From Streptomyces sp. NRRL S-340 (lineage in GTDB: Bacteria; Actinomycetota; Actinomycetes; Streptomycetales; Streptomycetaceae): DNA of 64,000 bases. Each line of letters opens with the position of its first letter. The first letter of the stretch is position 1. The stretch covers positions 186,001 through 250,000 of the forward strand of contig NZ_JOIY01000001.1 in NCBI RefSeq assembly GCF_000720185.1, written 5' to 3'. Below, piece by piece: positions 49,920 to 59,422 of this stretch. Made by a program: the position numbers and the translations under genes. The notes below the pieces were generated by a model. It saw only the letters and a list, made by a program, of their open reading frames with translations. It had not been told where the DNA came from and searched no databases.

Positions 49920-49958
49920 CGAGGGCCCGGCACCCCTGGGCGGGATGCCGGGCCCTCG
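49920..49958 (-). terminator. Terminator after fba
   Basis: Perfect 13-bp arms CGAGGGCCCGGCA (49920-49932) and complement (49946-49958) enclose a 13-nt loop, 15 bp beyond the fba stop. No T-run, as expected for this genus. Confidence 0.8.
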
Positions 49959-49972
49959 TGCGTCCGCGGCCG

Positions 49973-51004
49973 CTACTTGATCCTGGTGCCCGTCGAGCGC
50001 AGGTTGCCGCAGGCCTCCACCACGCGCGCGGCCATGCCGGCCTCGGCCAGCTTGCCCCAGGTGCGCGGGTCGTAGGTCTTCTTGGAGCCGACCTCGCCGT
50101 CGACCTTCAGGACACCGTCGTAGTTCTTGAACATGTGGTCGACGACCGGACGCGTGAAGGCGTACTGCGTGTCGGTGTCGATGTTCATCTTGACCACCCC
50201 GTTCTCCAGGGCGGTGCGGATCTCCTCCTCCGTGGAGCCGGAGCCGCCGTGGAAGACGAAGTCGAACGGCTGGCTGCCGGCCGGGCGGCCGTACTTCTCC
50301 GCGACGCCCTCGTTGAGGTCCTTCAGCAGGTCGGGGCGGAGGACGACGTTGCCCGGCTTGTACACGCCGTGCACGTTGCCGAAGGAGGCGGCCAGCAGGT
50401 AGCGGCCCTTGTCGCCCAGGCCCAGCGCCTCGGCGGTGCGGATCGCGTCCTCGACGGTGGTGTACAGGGAGTCGTTGATCTCGTGGGAGACGCCGTCCTC
50501 CTCGCCGCCGGTCGGGGTGATCTCGACCTCGAGGACGATCTTGGCGGCGCGGGCCTGCTCCAGCAGCTCCTGCGCGATCCGGAGGTTGTCGGCGAGGGTC
50601 TCCGCGGAGCCGTCCCACATGTGGGACTGGAACAGCGGGTTCAGGCCGGCCTCGACGCGCTTCCTGGAGAGCGCGAGCAGCGGGCGCACGTACCCGTCGA
50701 GCTTGTCCTTGGGGCAGTGGTCGGTGTGCAGCGCGATGTTGACCGGGTACTTCTCGGCGATGATGTGCGCGTACTCGGCCAGGGCCACGGCACCGGTGAC
50801 CATGTCCTTGCTGTACTGGCCGCCGAGGAACTCGGCACCACCCGTGGAGATCTGGACGATGCCGTCGCTCTCCGCCTCGGCGAAGCCGCGCAGCGCCGCG
50901 TTCAGGGTCTGCGAGGACGTCACGTTGATGGCCGGGTAGGCGAACTTGCCTGCCTTCGCCCGGTCGAGCATCTCGTTGTAGACCTCGGGGGTTGCGATGG
51001 GCAT
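49973..51004 (-). CDS. fba: Fructose-bisphosphate aldolase, class II
   Basis: 343 aa. Zinc-dependent aldolase of glycolysis and gluconeogenesis. FAYPAINVTSSQTLNAAL (21-38), ALHTDHCPKDK (91-101) with catalytic Asp95 and zinc His96, DGYVRPLL, EVEITPTGGEEDGV (zinc Glu), LLAASFGNVHGVYKPGN in part (zinc His) and FVFHGGSGST are complete. It is preceded by about 160 bp containing its promoter and followed by a strong terminator, so monocistronic. Confidence 0.97.
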   Translation of the reverse strand: MPIATPEVYNEMLDRAKAGKFAYPAINVTSSQTLNAALRGFAEAESDGIVQISTGGAEFLGGQYSKDMVTGAVALAEYAHIIAEKYPVNIALHTDHCPKDKLDGYVRPLLALSRKRVEAGLNPLFQSHMWDGSAETLADNLRIAQELLEQARAAKIVLEVEITPTGGEEDGVSHEINDSLYTTVEDAIRTAEALGLGDKGRYLLAASFGNVHGVYKPGNVVLRPDLLKDLNEGVAEKYGRPAGSQPFDFVFHGGSGSTEEEIRTALENGVVKMNIDTDTQYAFTRPVVDHMFKNYDGVLKVDGEVGSKKTYDPRTWGKLAEAGMAARVVEACGNLRSTGTRIK

Positions 51005-51167
51005 CTGTCCGCTCCTTGTATGTGCGGGGTGCGTTCTGCGTGCTTACGGCCCTGACCTAGGGAGTGACGTCATCGTCGGCCCCATCTTCGCAGACGGAGC
51101 CCGATGCTTCGGACACCCTGTCCAGCCTGTGGATGACCGGGTCGCGCGGCCCGCACCCCGCCCCGGA

Positions 51168-51716
51168 TCAGTCCAGTCCCAGGTCGTCCTTCGAGTACGC
51201 GAACACGTACGGCACGCCCGCCCGCTCGGCGATCGCCTCGGCCGCGCCCGTGGCCCGGTCGACGATCGTGGCGACCGCGACGACCTCCGCGCCGGCCTCC
51301 CGCAGCGCCTCCACGGCGGTCAGCACCGAGCCGCCGGTGGTGGAGGTGTCCTCGACGGCGAGCACCCGGCGGCCCGCGACCTCGGTGCCCTCGACACGGC
51401 GCTGCAGACCGTGCGCCTTGCCCGCCTTGCGCACCACGAACGCGTCGAGCGTCTTCCCGCGCGCGGCGGACGCGTGCAGCATCGCGGTGGCCACCGGGTC
51501 GGCGCCCAGGGTGAGGCCGCCGACCGCCTCGTAGTCCAGGTCCGCGGTCAGGTCGAGCATGACCTGACCGACCAGCGGGGCGGCCACACCGTCGAGGGTG
51601 ATGCGGCGGAGGTCGACGTAGTAGTCGGCTTCCTTGCCCGACGACAGGGTCACCTTGCCGTGCACCACGGCCTTGTCCTTGATCTGCTGCAGCAGCTCGC
51701 CGCGAACGTCGCTCAT
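51168..51716 (-). CDS. pyrE: Orotate phosphoribosyltransferase
   Basis: 182 aa. Makes orotidine 5'-phosphate from orotate and PRPP in pyrimidine synthesis. The catalytic-loop/KVTLSSGKEADYYVDLRRIT region (21-40), VGGLTLGADPVATAML, VVRKAGKAHG and the PRPP-binding motif VLAVEDTSTTGGS (118-130) are present. It is separated from the epimerase upstream by 10 bp, so the two are probably one transcript, which is not the usual pyr operon context. Confidence 0.95.
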   Translation of the reverse strand: MSDVRGELLQQIKDKAVVHGKVTLSSGKEADYYVDLRRITLDGVAAPLVGQVMLDLTADLDYEAVGGLTLGADPVATAMLHASAARGKTLDAFVVRKAGKAHGLQRRVEGTEVAGRRVLAVEDTSTTGGSVLTAVEALREAGAEVVAVATIVDRATGAAEAIAERAGVPYVFAYSKDDLGLD

Positions 51717-51726
51717 GGCAGTCAGC

Positions 51727-52515
51727 TTAAGGGCGGCGCCAGGTCCAGGTGGTCGTGGCCTCCAGCGGTTCCAGCGGCGTGACCAGGCGCGGGTGGGTGT
51801 TGAGGCCGTCGGGCGGCCCGGTCTGCGGCTCCACGCACACCGCGCTCTCCTGCTCGTCGTAGACGACGACCCACTCCTCGGGGCTGGTCACCTTCAGCTC
51901 CAGCTGCCCCGGCCAGGTGAGGGTGACGTCGACGCCGCCCGGCATGCCGAAGCAGTCGTCCCAGGGTCCCGGGCGCGGGTCGACGCGGCGGCCGGTGGGC
52001 AGGTGGTCGTCGCCGCGCTCCTCCTGCCAGCCGGGCTCGAACGCGAGCCGCACGTCCTGCCCGCCCAGGTTGCGGTGGAACCAGGGGTGCCAGCCGATCT
52101 GCGCCGGGAAGGAGGAGTCGTACGTCTCCACGGACATCGACAGCGTCAGGGCGTCCTCGGTCAGGGCGACCACCTGGGTGACCCGGCCGGGGTAGGGCCA
52201 GGGGTCGACGAGGTCGTACGTCATCACGGCCTCGCCCGCCGAGGTGCGGGCGGTGCGCCAGGCGCCGTCGCGGGCGGTGCCGTGGATGGCGTGCGGCGGG
52301 GAGTTGAGCGGCATCTGGTGGACCGCGGCGCCGTCACGGAACCTGCCCTCGCGGATCCGGCCGCACCAGGGGACCATCGGGAAACAGCCGAACCGGTCAC
52401 CCTGGCGGAGCAGTTCGAGCCCGCCCACCCGCAGTCCCCCGATGCGGCCGCCGTGGCCCGGCCGTACGGTCGCTTCCGCGTCGCCCGCGGTCAGCGTGAT
52501 GTCTTCGTCGCTCAC
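51727..52515 (-). CDS. Aldose 1-epimerase family protein
   Basis: 262 aa. Galactose-mutarotase-like beta sandwich: GLELLRQGDRFGCFPMVPWCGRI (in part) gives the substrate Arg, NSPPHAIHGTARD the catalytic His, GWHPWFHRNLGG the second His pair, and GMPGGVDVTL/VVYDEQESAVCVEPQTG the catalytic Glu. It probably interconverts hexose or hexose-6-phosphate anomers in the cytosol. It reads into pyrE. Confidence 0.9.
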   Translation of the reverse strand: MSDEDITLTAGDAEATVRPGHGGRIGGLRVGGLELLRQGDRFGCFPMVPWCGRIREGRFRDGAAVHQMPLNSPPHAIHGTARDGAWRTARTSAGEAVMTYDLVDPWPYPGRVTQVVALTEDALTLSMSVETYDSSFPAQIGWHPWFHRNLGGQDVRLAFEPGWQEERGDDHLPTGRRVDPRPGPWDDCFGMPGGVDVTLTWPGQLELKVTSPEEWVVVYDEQESAVCVEPQTGPPDGLNTHPRLVTPLEPLEATTTWTWRRP

Positions 52516-52609
52516 GGAACGAGGCTACTGGGCCGATCAAGGGGGCGAGCCCTTCCCGGGCCGTGCTCCGCCCCAGGTCGTCCCGCGGTCGTGGGGAGCG
52601 CGGGCGCGC

Positions 52610-53632
52610 TCAGCGGCGGCGGCGCAGGGCCCGGCCCACGACGATCGCCGACGCCACGACCAGTGCGGCGGCGGGGGCCGCCCAGCGCAGCGTGGGCCCC
52701 GCGGAGACGGTGAGCGGGGCGGGCACGGGGGCGTAGCGGCCGCGGGGCGGCGCGTGGTCGACCTCCTCCGCGCTGCGGCCGATCATCGTCCGCCGGGCGT
52801 GCGCGGCCTCGGCCGGCGGGTCGGCGGGCTCGGCGGGCACGTCGGCGGGCTCGGCGGGCAGGTCGGCTGGTTCGGCGGGCAGGTCGGCGGGCTCGGCCGG
52901 GAGGCCCGTGGTTCCGGTCCCGCCTTCCCCGGCCGCGTTCCCGGCCGCCTTCTCGTCCGCGTCGTCGTCGGCGAGCGGATCGAGGGAGGAGGGCGGGATC
53001 TCGGTGTCGAAGACCGAGACGTGCTCGGACGGGTCGGCGGGGCGCTGCTCGCCCGGGGCGGAGGGCGGGGCGTCGTCGGTGGGAGGGACGGCCGGGGCCT
53101 CGGCGGGGCCGGGCGGCGGGGCCGGGGTGTCGTCCGCGTCGGGCGCGGCCTCGAAATCACCCGACGCCAGGGGGGCGAAGTCCTCCGTGGCGAGCGACTG
53201 GGCGGTCTCGGCGGCGCCGGCCGCCAGGTTCTCCGCGAAGCGGTTCAGCAGCCGCGTCACCGCGGTCCGTACGGCCTGCGGGTCCAGCTCGGCGACCCGG
53301 CCGCCGGCCGAGGCGGTGCCGCCGAAGGTGAGGGCCGCGCCCTCGTCGGTGTCCCGCAGGCGGAGGGTGAGCGCGAGTTTCACCGAGCCGGTGCCGCGGG
53401 ACTCGGCCGCCTCGCCCTCGACGGCGTACCCGCCGTCGTCGCGGGCCAGGACGCGCAGGGCGCCGCGGTAGGTGATGGAGTGGCTGCCGACGCGGATCTT
53501 CAGGCGTCCGGCGACGGGATCGGCACCCGCCTCCTGCTGGAGCCCGGGGACCGCCCGGGCCACCTGCGCGGGGTCGGCGAGCGCCGCCCGCAGCCGCCGG
53601 GCCGGAACCGGAACGAACACCTCGTGCTCCAT
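52610..53632 (-). CDS. CoxG-like (SRPBCC) protein with Pro/Glu linker and membrane tail
   Basis: 340 aa. Residues 1-145 are an SRPBCC/CoxG domain (EVFVPVPARRLRAALADPAQ in part, GLKIRVGSHSITYRG, TLTFGGTASAGGRVAELD in part). A long acidic Pro-rich linker with seven-residue PAEPADL/V repeats follows. The C-terminus has one membrane helix (APAAALVVASAIVVGRALRRRR in part), so the domain is tethered to the membrane. CoxG proteins recruit CO dehydrogenase in carboxidotrophs; no cox genes are nearby, so that function is not implied. Confidence 0.8.
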   Translation of the reverse strand: MEHEVFVPVPARRLRAALADPAQVARAVPGLQQEAGADPVAGRLKIRVGSHSITYRGALRVLARDDGGYAVEGEAAESRGTGSVKLALTLRLRDTDEGAALTFGGTASAGGRVAELDPQAVRTAVTRLLNRFAENLAAGAAETAQSLATEDFAPLASGDFEAAPDADDTPAPPPGPAEAPAVPPTDDAPPSAPGEQRPADPSEHVSVFDTEIPPSSLDPLADDDADEKAAGNAAGEGGTGTTGLPAEPADLPAEPADLPAEPADVPAEPADPPAEAAHARRTMIGRSAEEVDHAPPRGRYAPVPAPLTVSAGPTLRWAAPAAALVVASAIVVGRALRRRR

Positions 53633-53764
53633 GTCAGCCGAGACTACCCAGTAGCGCGCCGGATTACCCTCCCCGGGCGTCTCCCGCCCCCGCCGGCTCC
53701 CGCCTCCCCCGGACGTCCCGCGCCCCCGCCGGCTCTCGCCTCCCGTGGGTCTCCTCCGTCCCGG

Positions 53765-54442
53765 TCAGCTCTCGCCTCCCGGGCGGACCAGCCCCGTCTC
53801 GTAGGCCAGGACCACCGCCTGGGCGCGGCTGGCCAGGCTGAGCTTGGTCATCGTGCGGTTGAGGTGGGTCTTGACCGTGGCCTCGCTGATGAAGAGGCGG
53901 TCGGCGGCCTCGGCGTTGGTCAGGCCGCGGGCGACCAGACGGAGGACCTCGACCTCGCGGGAGGTCAGCGCGCCCAGCGCGGCCGGGGAGTCCGCGGGCG
54001 CGGCCGGGGTGTCCGGCCGCTCGGTGAACGCCTCGACCAGCCGCCGGGTGACCACGGGTGCGAACAGGGAGTCACCGCCGTGCACCGCGTTCACCGCCGC
54101 CAGCAGGCGCTCCGGGCCCGCGTCCTTGAGCAGGAAACCCGCCGCGCCGGCCCGCAGGGCCCCGTACACGTACTCGTCGAGGTCGAAGGTGGTGAGGATC
54201 AGGATGCGCGGCGCGGGATCCGGGGCCTCGGCGAGGATCTGCCGGGTCGCCTCGATGCCCGTCATCCCGGGCATGCGGATGTCCATGAGGATCACGTCCG
54301 GCCGGGTGCTCGCGGTCAGGGCCACCGCCTCCGCCCCGTCGGCGGCCTCCCCGACCACCCGCATTCCGGGGGCGGCGCGCAGCAGCGCGGCCAGTCCGCT
54401 CCGCACGAGGAACTGATCGTCCACCACCAGCACGTCGATCAT
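53765..54442 (-). CDS. NarL/LuxR-type response regulator (pair 3)
   Basis: 225 aa from the ATG at 54440-54442. Receiver domain with VDDQ (7-10), Asp54 in ILMDIRMP and LTTFDLDEYV; LuxR HTH at about 155-210 (LTSREVEVLRLVARGLTNAEA in part, VKTHLNRTMTKLSLASRAQA in part). Its start overlaps the kinase stop (ATGA). Clearly more diverged from pairs 1 and 2 than these are from each other. Confidence 0.94.
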   Translation of the reverse strand: MIDVLVVDDQFLVRSGLAALLRAAPGMRVVGEAADGAEAVALTASTRPDVILMDIRMPGMTGIEATRQILAEAPDPAPRILILTTFDLDEYVYGALRAGAAGFLLKDAGPERLLAAVNAVHGGDSLFAPVVTRRLVEAFTERPDTPAAPADSPAALGALTSREVEVLRLVARGLTNAEAADRLFISEATVKTHLNRTMTKLSLASRAQAVVLAYETGLVRPGGES

Positions 54443-55680
54443 TCCGAGACGGCGTCTCCCCGGCGTGCGGCCTGGTCCTGCGCCGGCGCCGGAAGGGTCA
54501 GATGCACGCCGAATCCCCCCTCGCGTCGCGGGCCGACGACGATCGTCCCCCCGTAGAGCTTGGCGCGCTCGCGCATGCCGATCAAGCCATGGCCCGTGGA
54601 GCCGGGGAATCTGGCCGGAACCGCTCCGTCGTCGGTGACCGATACGTCCAGTTCGCCCGGAAGGTAGACGAGTTCGACGACGGCGTCCGCGCCACGGGCG
54701 TGCTTCAGCACGTTGGTCAGGGCTTCCTGGACCACCCGGTAGACGCACAGCTGCACGCCGGGCGAGAGGGGTCTCGCGGTGCCGCGCACCCGCAGTTCGA
54801 CGGGGACGCCGCCGGCTCTGACCCGCTCCACCATCTCCTCCAGCCGGTCGAGCCCGGGCGCCGGCTCGGTGGCGGCGCGGCCCGCCGGCGCACCGTCCGG
54901 TCCGCCCGCACCGCCGGGACCGTCGAGGGCGCCCGGTCCGTTCGTGTCGTCCGTCTCGTCCGTCTCGTCCAGCCCGTCCGCACGCAGCAGGCCGAGCATG
55001 CGCCTGAGTTCGGCCAGGGCCTCGCCGCCCGCGGAGCCGATCACGGTGAGCGCCTCGCGCGCCGTGCGGGCGTCGGTGTCGAAGACGAACCGGGCCAGGC
55101 CCGCCTGGATGTTGATGACGGCCATGTGGTGGGCGATGACGTCGTGCAGCTCGCGTGCGATGCGCACCCGTTCCAGGGCGACCTCGCGCCGGGCCCGCCG
55201 GGCCTGTTCGGCGCGGAGCTGCACGGTCAGCTCGGCGGTCCTGCGGGCGCCGTGGCCGAACCACCACAGGACGAGCGGGTAGCCGATCGCCTGGCCGATG
55301 ACCGACAGCATCGTCTCGGCACCGCTGACCGCTCCCGCGTAGATCCACGTCCCGCCCAGCAGGGCCGCGCAGGCGGCGGTGGTGCGGGCGGGCCGGGTGG
55401 CGGCCACCGTGTAGAGGGCGACCATCGCGGCGGGCGAGTCCACCACCGGCCAGTGGCCGAGGGAGACGTAGACGATCCAGCTCAGGTGGACGAGGAGGAG
55501 GACGGCGACGGGGGCCCGGCCGCGCAGGGCGAGCGGCAGGTTCGCGAGGGCGACGAGGGTCCAGGCGAGGGGGTCGAGCGGGGGCCACCCCTGTGTGGCG
55601 GCCTCGGCGCCGAGCAGACACGCGACGGCCGTCGGCACCAGGGCCGTCAGGCCGTCGACCGCGCGGGGGTGGATCCGCAT
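54439..55680 (-). CDS. Sensor histidine kinase, HisKA_3 type (pair 3)
   Basis: 413 aa. About five membrane helices within 12-145, a coiled region (RRTAELTVQLRAEQARRARR in part), phosphoacceptor His179 in VRIARELHDVIAHHMA, then an acidic Asp/Thr/Gly-rich insert (DETDETDDTNGPG) and the ATPase domain with VQEALTNVLKHA and GHGLIGMRERAKLYGG. The cognate regulator overlaps downstream. No 19-bp motif of pairs 1 and 2 is seen in front of it. Confidence 0.94.
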   Translation of the reverse strand: MRIHPRAVDGLTALVPTAVACLLGAEAATQGWPPLDPLAWTLVALANLPLALRGRAPVAVLLLVHLSWIVYVSLGHWPVVDSPAAMVALYTVAATRPARTTAACAALLGGTWIYAGAVSGAETMLSVIGQAIGYPLVLWWFGHGARRTAELTVQLRAEQARRARREVALERVRIARELHDVIAHHMAVINIQAGLARFVFDTDARTAREALTVIGSAGGEALAELRRMLGLLRADGLDETDETDDTNGPGALDGPGGAGGPDGAPAGRAATEPAPGLDRLEEMVERVRAGGVPVELRVRGTARPLSPGVQLCVYRVVQEALTNVLKHARGADAVVELVYLPGELDVSVTDDGAVPARFPGSTGHGLIGMRERAKLYGGTIVVGPRREGGFGVHLTLPAPAQDQAARRGDAVSE

Positions 55681-56046
55681 CGGCGGAGCCTAGTCCGCCC
55701 CCCCGGCCCCTCGCGTCACCCCTGCGCCGTACCGCGGAAGTTGTAGACCGGCGGGTGCGTACCGCACAGGTTGACGGGCGGATCCACCTGCCGCGGGATT
55801 CCGCCGTCCCGTGGGTGCCCATAGGTTCGTGCGGCGACGGCGGCACGGGGGGCCGGACCGGCGAGACGGCAACGGGGGACGTGCCGGGCCGGCCGGGGCC
55901 GCCCTACGGGGGGACGCTTGGGGGTACGGCGGCCCGTCCCTCTCCCGGGGGGAGAGCGGGACGGGCCGCCCAGCACGCACGTTCTCCTCTCCTCCCCTTC
56001 CTTCTTCCTCCCTCTTCCACGGACGGGCCGCAGGAACGTTGCTGCC
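55681..56046. other. Spacer between kinase pair 3 and the spermidine-synthase-like gene
   Basis: No gene seen. It contains a terminator hairpin (55931-55967), a pyrimidine-rich run (ctcctctcctccccttccttcttcc, about 55983-56020) and the promoter region of the kinase pair. Confidence 0.5.
55931..55967 (-). terminator. Terminator after the spermidine-synthase-like gene
   Basis: GGCCCGTCCC (55931-55940) pairs with GGGACGGGCC (55958-55967), with an inner TCTC/GAGA pairing, giving a long GC stem about 80 bp past the stop at 56047. Confidence 0.7.
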
Positions 56047-57717
56047 TCAGTTCGCGTAGCGCGGGTGGACGAGCGTCGAGGGTGCCAGCCCGGGGACGCG
56101 GGCGCGGGACGCGGCGCGCGCGTCCGCCGCGAGGGTGCCCGTGGTGAGGGTGCGCGGGCGCGGGGCCCGTGGGTCCAGGGTCAGGGCGGGTGATGTGCGC
56201 GAGGCCAGCACGAAACCCCAGTCGCGGGGCGCGCGGGCCGCCCCGGTGGTCCGGTCGGGTCCCGCGGCGAAGCCGCACTCGCGGCCGCTCACCCGGTAGG
56301 GCACCGTCCGCAGCCCGGCCGCGCGCACCGTCGCCTCCACCGTCCAGAACACGCGCGGGCGCGCGGAGAACGGCCCCGCGTGCACCGCCAGCCGCCCGCC
56401 GGGCGCCAGGGCGCGCCGCGCCAGGTCGTAGAACTCCCGTGCGTACAGCTTGGTGCTCGCGGTGATGCCGGGATCGGGCAGGTCCTCGATCACGACGTCG
56501 TACGCCGACGCGGGGGCCCGGCGCAGCCAGCCGAAGGCGTCGCCCGTGGCCACGTGGACGCGCCGGTCGGCGTACACATGGCCGTTCAGCGCGGACAGCG
56601 CCGGGTCGGTGCGGGCGAGGCGGCCGACCGCCGGGTCGAGTTCGACGACGTCCACCCGCTGGACGCCTCGGTGGCGCAGCACCTCGCGGGCGGCGAGGCC
56701 GTCGCCGCCGCCGAGGACCAGCACGCGGGCGTGCCGTCCGGCCATCGCCGGGTGGACGAGCGCCTCGTGGTAGCGGCGCTCGTCCTGGCCGCTGACCCGC
56801 AGCCGCCCGTCGAGGAACAGGTCCAGCGGGCGACCGCCGGTGCCGCCGGTGAGGACGACCTCCTGGACGCCGGTCCGCAGCGCCACCCGCACGTCGCCGC
56901 CGTACACCGCGTGCCGGGCGGCCCGTTCGAAGTCGCCGACCATGACGGCGGCCGACGCCAGTACACCGAGCACGGCGAGGTTGACGAGGAGCAGCAGCCA
57001 GCGGGCGCGCCGGGTCAGGTCGCGGCGGAACAGCCCGAGGACGAGGCCGCCGCCGGCCACCACGTTGACCGCGCCGGTGAGCAGCGCGCCCGTCAACTGG
57101 CCCAGCAGCGGGAGCAGGAGGAAGGGGAAGGCGAGGCCGCCGACGAGCGCGCCGACGTAGTCCGCGGCGAACAGGTCGGCGACCGCGCCGCCCGCGTCCT
57201 GACGGCGGATCCGCTGGATCAGCTCCATCAGCAGCGGCACCTCGGCGCCGATCAGCAGCCCTATCGCGAGCGAGAAGGCGACCAGCAGGCAGCGCGGGCC
57301 GTTCGCCCACGGGCCGCCCCAGGCACCGGTCCAGGCGAAGACGGCGTACAGGGCCATGGCGCTCAGGCCGCCGACGAGGGCGAGGGTCGCCTCGATGGCG
57401 CCGAAGCCGATGGCGGCGTGGCGGCGCAGCCGCTTCGCGGCGAGCGATCCGATGCCCATGGCGAACACCATGACGGAGAGCACGACGGACGCCTGGGTGA
57501 CCGAGTCGCCGATCAGGTACGAGGCCAGGGCGACCAGTTCGAGTTCGTACACCAGGCCGCAGGCCGCGCAGACGAAGACGCCCGCGAGGACGAGGAACCG
57601 GCCGGTGCCCGGCCGGACGGGCAGCCGCGCGGGGCGGCTCCAGGAGTGCGCCGGGGAAGGCGGGACCGGGCAGGGCGGAGCCGGGCCTGGTGGGACCGGG
57701 GTGGGCGATTCGATCAC
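56047..57717 (-). CDS. Polytopic membrane protein with spermidine-synthase (aminopropyltransferase) domain
   Basis: 556 aa. Residues 40-262 form about seven membrane helices of the major-facilitator-like type. The C-terminal domain has the aminopropyltransferase/methyltransferase fold: [10 protein letters not shown] (316-325), [15 protein letters not shown] (332-346), VELDP (358-362), GDAFGWL and EDLPDPG (411-417). The family is common in actinomycetes, often with DUF2617, but its product is not established; true spermidine synthesis should not be assumed. It is 89 bp from DUF2617 on the same strand, so the two probably form an operon. Confidence 0.87.
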   Translation of the reverse strand: MIESPTPVPPGPAPPCPVPPSPAHSWSRPARLPVRPGTGRFLVLAGVFVCAACGLVYELELVALASYLIGDSVTQASVVLSVMVFAMGIGSLAAKRLRRHAAIGFGAIEATLALVGGLSAMALYAVFAWTGAWGGPWANGPRCLLVAFSLAIGLLIGAEVPLLMELIQRIRRQDAGGAVADLFAADYVGALVGGLAFPFLLLPLLGQLTGALLTGAVNVVAGGGLVLGLFRRDLTRRARWLLLLVNLAVLGVLASAAVMVGDFERAARHAVYGGDVRVALRTGVQEVVLTGGTGGRPLDLFLDGRLRVSGQDERRYHEALVHPAMAGRHARVLVLGGGDGLAAREVLRHRGVQRVDVVELDPAVGRLARTDPALSALNGHVYADRRVHVATGDAFGWLRRAPASAYDVVIEDLPDPGITASTKLYAREFYDLARRALAPGGRLAVHAGPFSARPRVFWTVEATVRAAGLRTVPYRVSGRECGFAAGPDRTTGAARAPRDWGFVLASRTSPALTLDPRAPRPRTLTTGTLAADARAASRARVPGLAPSTLVHPRYAN

Positions 57718-57806
57718 GACTGCGACGTTACGTCACGGGTGTGGCACACAGCGTCACCCACACGTGTGGAAACGGCAGTTGCCACCGCGCCGGGGCCCGG
57801 GCGCGT

Positions 57807-58334
57807 TCAGTTGACCGCGACCGGGGCCGGCCTGCGCGCCCCGACCCGGGTGCGGGTCGCCACCAACTGGCCGTCCTGCGGGTAGGCGTGCCAGGTGCGC
57901 CAGTGCACCTGACCGTCCTGGCGCTGCGCCAGCATCGCGGTGAAGGCGTGCGGGCTGCCCGGGAAGACACCGGCGAGACCGTGCGGGTGGTCGGCGACGA
58001 GGGCGAGCAACTCCTGGGCGCGGCCCGCGAACGAGCCGGGCGTGAGTTCCTCGACGCGCGCCGCGAACTCGTACTCCCAGTCGCCGACCCGCTTGGCGAC
58101 GCCCAGGGGGAGCGGGGTGCTGGATCCGGCGATGCAGGCGACCGTCTCCGAGCAGGCACCCCGCTCCTCCTCCAGAAGGACCTGGTGGGAGGCGCCGAGC
58201 AGTCTCAACTGGAGGTTCACCCCGGCCATTTCGAGGTCGAGCACGGCCAGGGCGGGCAGCGGCTCACGCCCCAGGGCCCAGGCGAGGTCCGCCGCGCTCG
58301 TGTCGGTGTAGGAGGTGTTCAGGGTGGTGAGCAT
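57807..58334 (-). CDS. DUF2617 protein
   Basis: 175 aa. Blocks LNTSYTDTSAADLAWALG in part, LDLEMAGVNLQLRLLGASHQV in part, and HWRTWHAYPQDGQLVATRTRV in part identify DUF2617. It is soluble and beta-rich, of unknown function. Conserved linkage with the membrane spermidine-synthase homologue suggests a joint role. In relatives further small membrane genes (DUF350, DUF4247) often lie between; they are absent here. Confidence 0.9.
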   Translation of the reverse strand: MLTTLNTSYTDTSAADLAWALGREPLPALAVLDLEMAGVNLQLRLLGASHQVLLEEERGACSETVACIAGSSTPLPLGVAKRVGDWEYEFAARVEELTPGSFAGRAQELLALVADHPHGLAGVFPGSPHAFTAMLAQRQDGQVHWRTWHAYPQDGQLVATRTRVGARRPAPVAVN

Positions 58335-58940
58335 GGATCGGCTCCGCTAGCACGCAGAAGAGAGAAGGGCTGGGGACCCCGGCGCACCCCGGTCGGCATG
58401 GGGAGGACGGTCCGGTCACCCCGGTTCGGAACCCAGTTCAGAACCAGTCCGGAAGAGGTGTGAGCGGGATGTCCTGGGGGCTGCGTCGGCGAGGTAGAGC
58501 GAATCATGAACGGCGGCGCCGCCACAGCGTTTTTACCCAACATCGGAGGGTTTCCATCCCTCAGAGGGCCTACCTGCTCAACTGTTCAACCACGGCGTAC
58601 GCCACGGCGCGCAAAAGGCGCGCGCATCGCGCCTCGGGTAACCGTGCGCCCGGCAGGCGCCGGCCACCGCGGAAGCCGTACGCCCGCCGGGCGGACGGAA
58701 GTTGGGCTGCCTTGAGCTGCCTCCCCCGGCTCAGCCCCCTCCCCCTCCGGCAGCCCGCCCCCGTCGGCCGTCCCCCGCGGACCGTCCTCTTCGGACCATC
58801 GCCGTCGCCGCCCCCCGGGGACCGTCCCCCTGGAGCATCGCCGTCGGCCGTCCCCGGCGACCGTCCTCCACTCCCTGGACCACCGCCGTCGGCCGCTGCC
58901 GTCGACCGGCCCCCTGGACCACCGCCGTCGGCCGCCCCCG
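58335..58940. other. Long spacer upstream of DUF2617
   Basis: About 600 bp without a supported gene. The first 250 bp include the DUF2617 promoter and an unusually AT-containing stretch around 58505-58570. The rest is GC-rich and ends in a 39-bp minisatellite. Long open frames here are artefacts of base composition. Confidence 0.5.
58762..58940. repeat. 39-bp minisatellite, five copies
   Basis: GCCGTCGG-containing units begin at about 58761, 58800, 58840, 58885 and 58924. The spacings are 39, 39, 45 and 39, all multiples of three or nearly so. On the minus strand they read as a 13-residue motif (ADGDxPGGRSPG), but in a frame different from the Gly/Cys gene that ends just before them. Confidence 0.7.
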
Positions 58941-59261
58941 TCAGCCGCCCCCGCACCCGCCGCCGCAGGACGAGCCGCCCCCGCACGAGGAACCACCGCC
59001 GCACGACGAGTGGCCGCCGCACGAGTGCCCCCCGCAGGAGTGGTGACCCCCCGAGTGGTGCCCCGACGAGCCGCTGTCCGACGGGCCCGCGTCCGACGAC
59101 GCCCACCAGCCGGCGCCCCCGCCGCCCGCGCTGTACGACCGCACGCGCCGGCGCTTGGACAGCCGGACCCCGCCCCCGCCCCCGCGCTTCGCGCGCACGG
59201 CCGAGACCAGACAGCCGGCCACCGCCAGCACGACCAGCGCCATGAGAACTGCGGAAACCAT
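58941..59261 (-). CDS. Small membrane protein with Gly/Ser/His/Cys-rich tail
   Basis: 106 aa from the ATG at 59259-59261 with AAGGAG upstream. One N-terminal helix (MVSAVLMALVVLAVAGCLVS) is followed by a basic stretch and then SSGHHSGGHHSCGGHSCGG-type repeats ending in CGGGCGGG. The Cys/His-rich tail resembles TIGR04222-type or metal-binding tails seen in small actinobacterial proteins, but I cannot name it. Cys spacing suggests metal or disulfide chemistry. It is divergent from the aminotransferase gene. Confidence 0.65.
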   Translation of the reverse strand: MVSAVLMALVVLAVAGCLVSAVRAKRGGGGGVRLSKRRRVRSYSAGGGGAGWWASSDAGPSDSGSSGHHSGGHHSCGGHSCGGHSSCGGGSSCGGGSSCGGGCGGG

Positions 59262-59422
59262 GGCGTCACGCTCCTTCCGATCCCCCCGGGGCAGCCCCCG
59301 GAAGTCCCCCGAAACGGCCCCCCGTGGGCGTCTCGTTCGCTGCGTGACCGGGAGATGCCCGGCCACCGCACCGGCCAAAGCGCACTTGAGGAACTCCAGA
59401 GCTTGAGCGCAGGATGTCCGGC

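Noticed and set aside
58460..59245. 261-aa plus-strand frame over the spacer and minisatellite
   Set aside because: It runs antisense through the minisatellite and the Gly/Cys gene, is Arg/Pro-rich, and has no start signal.
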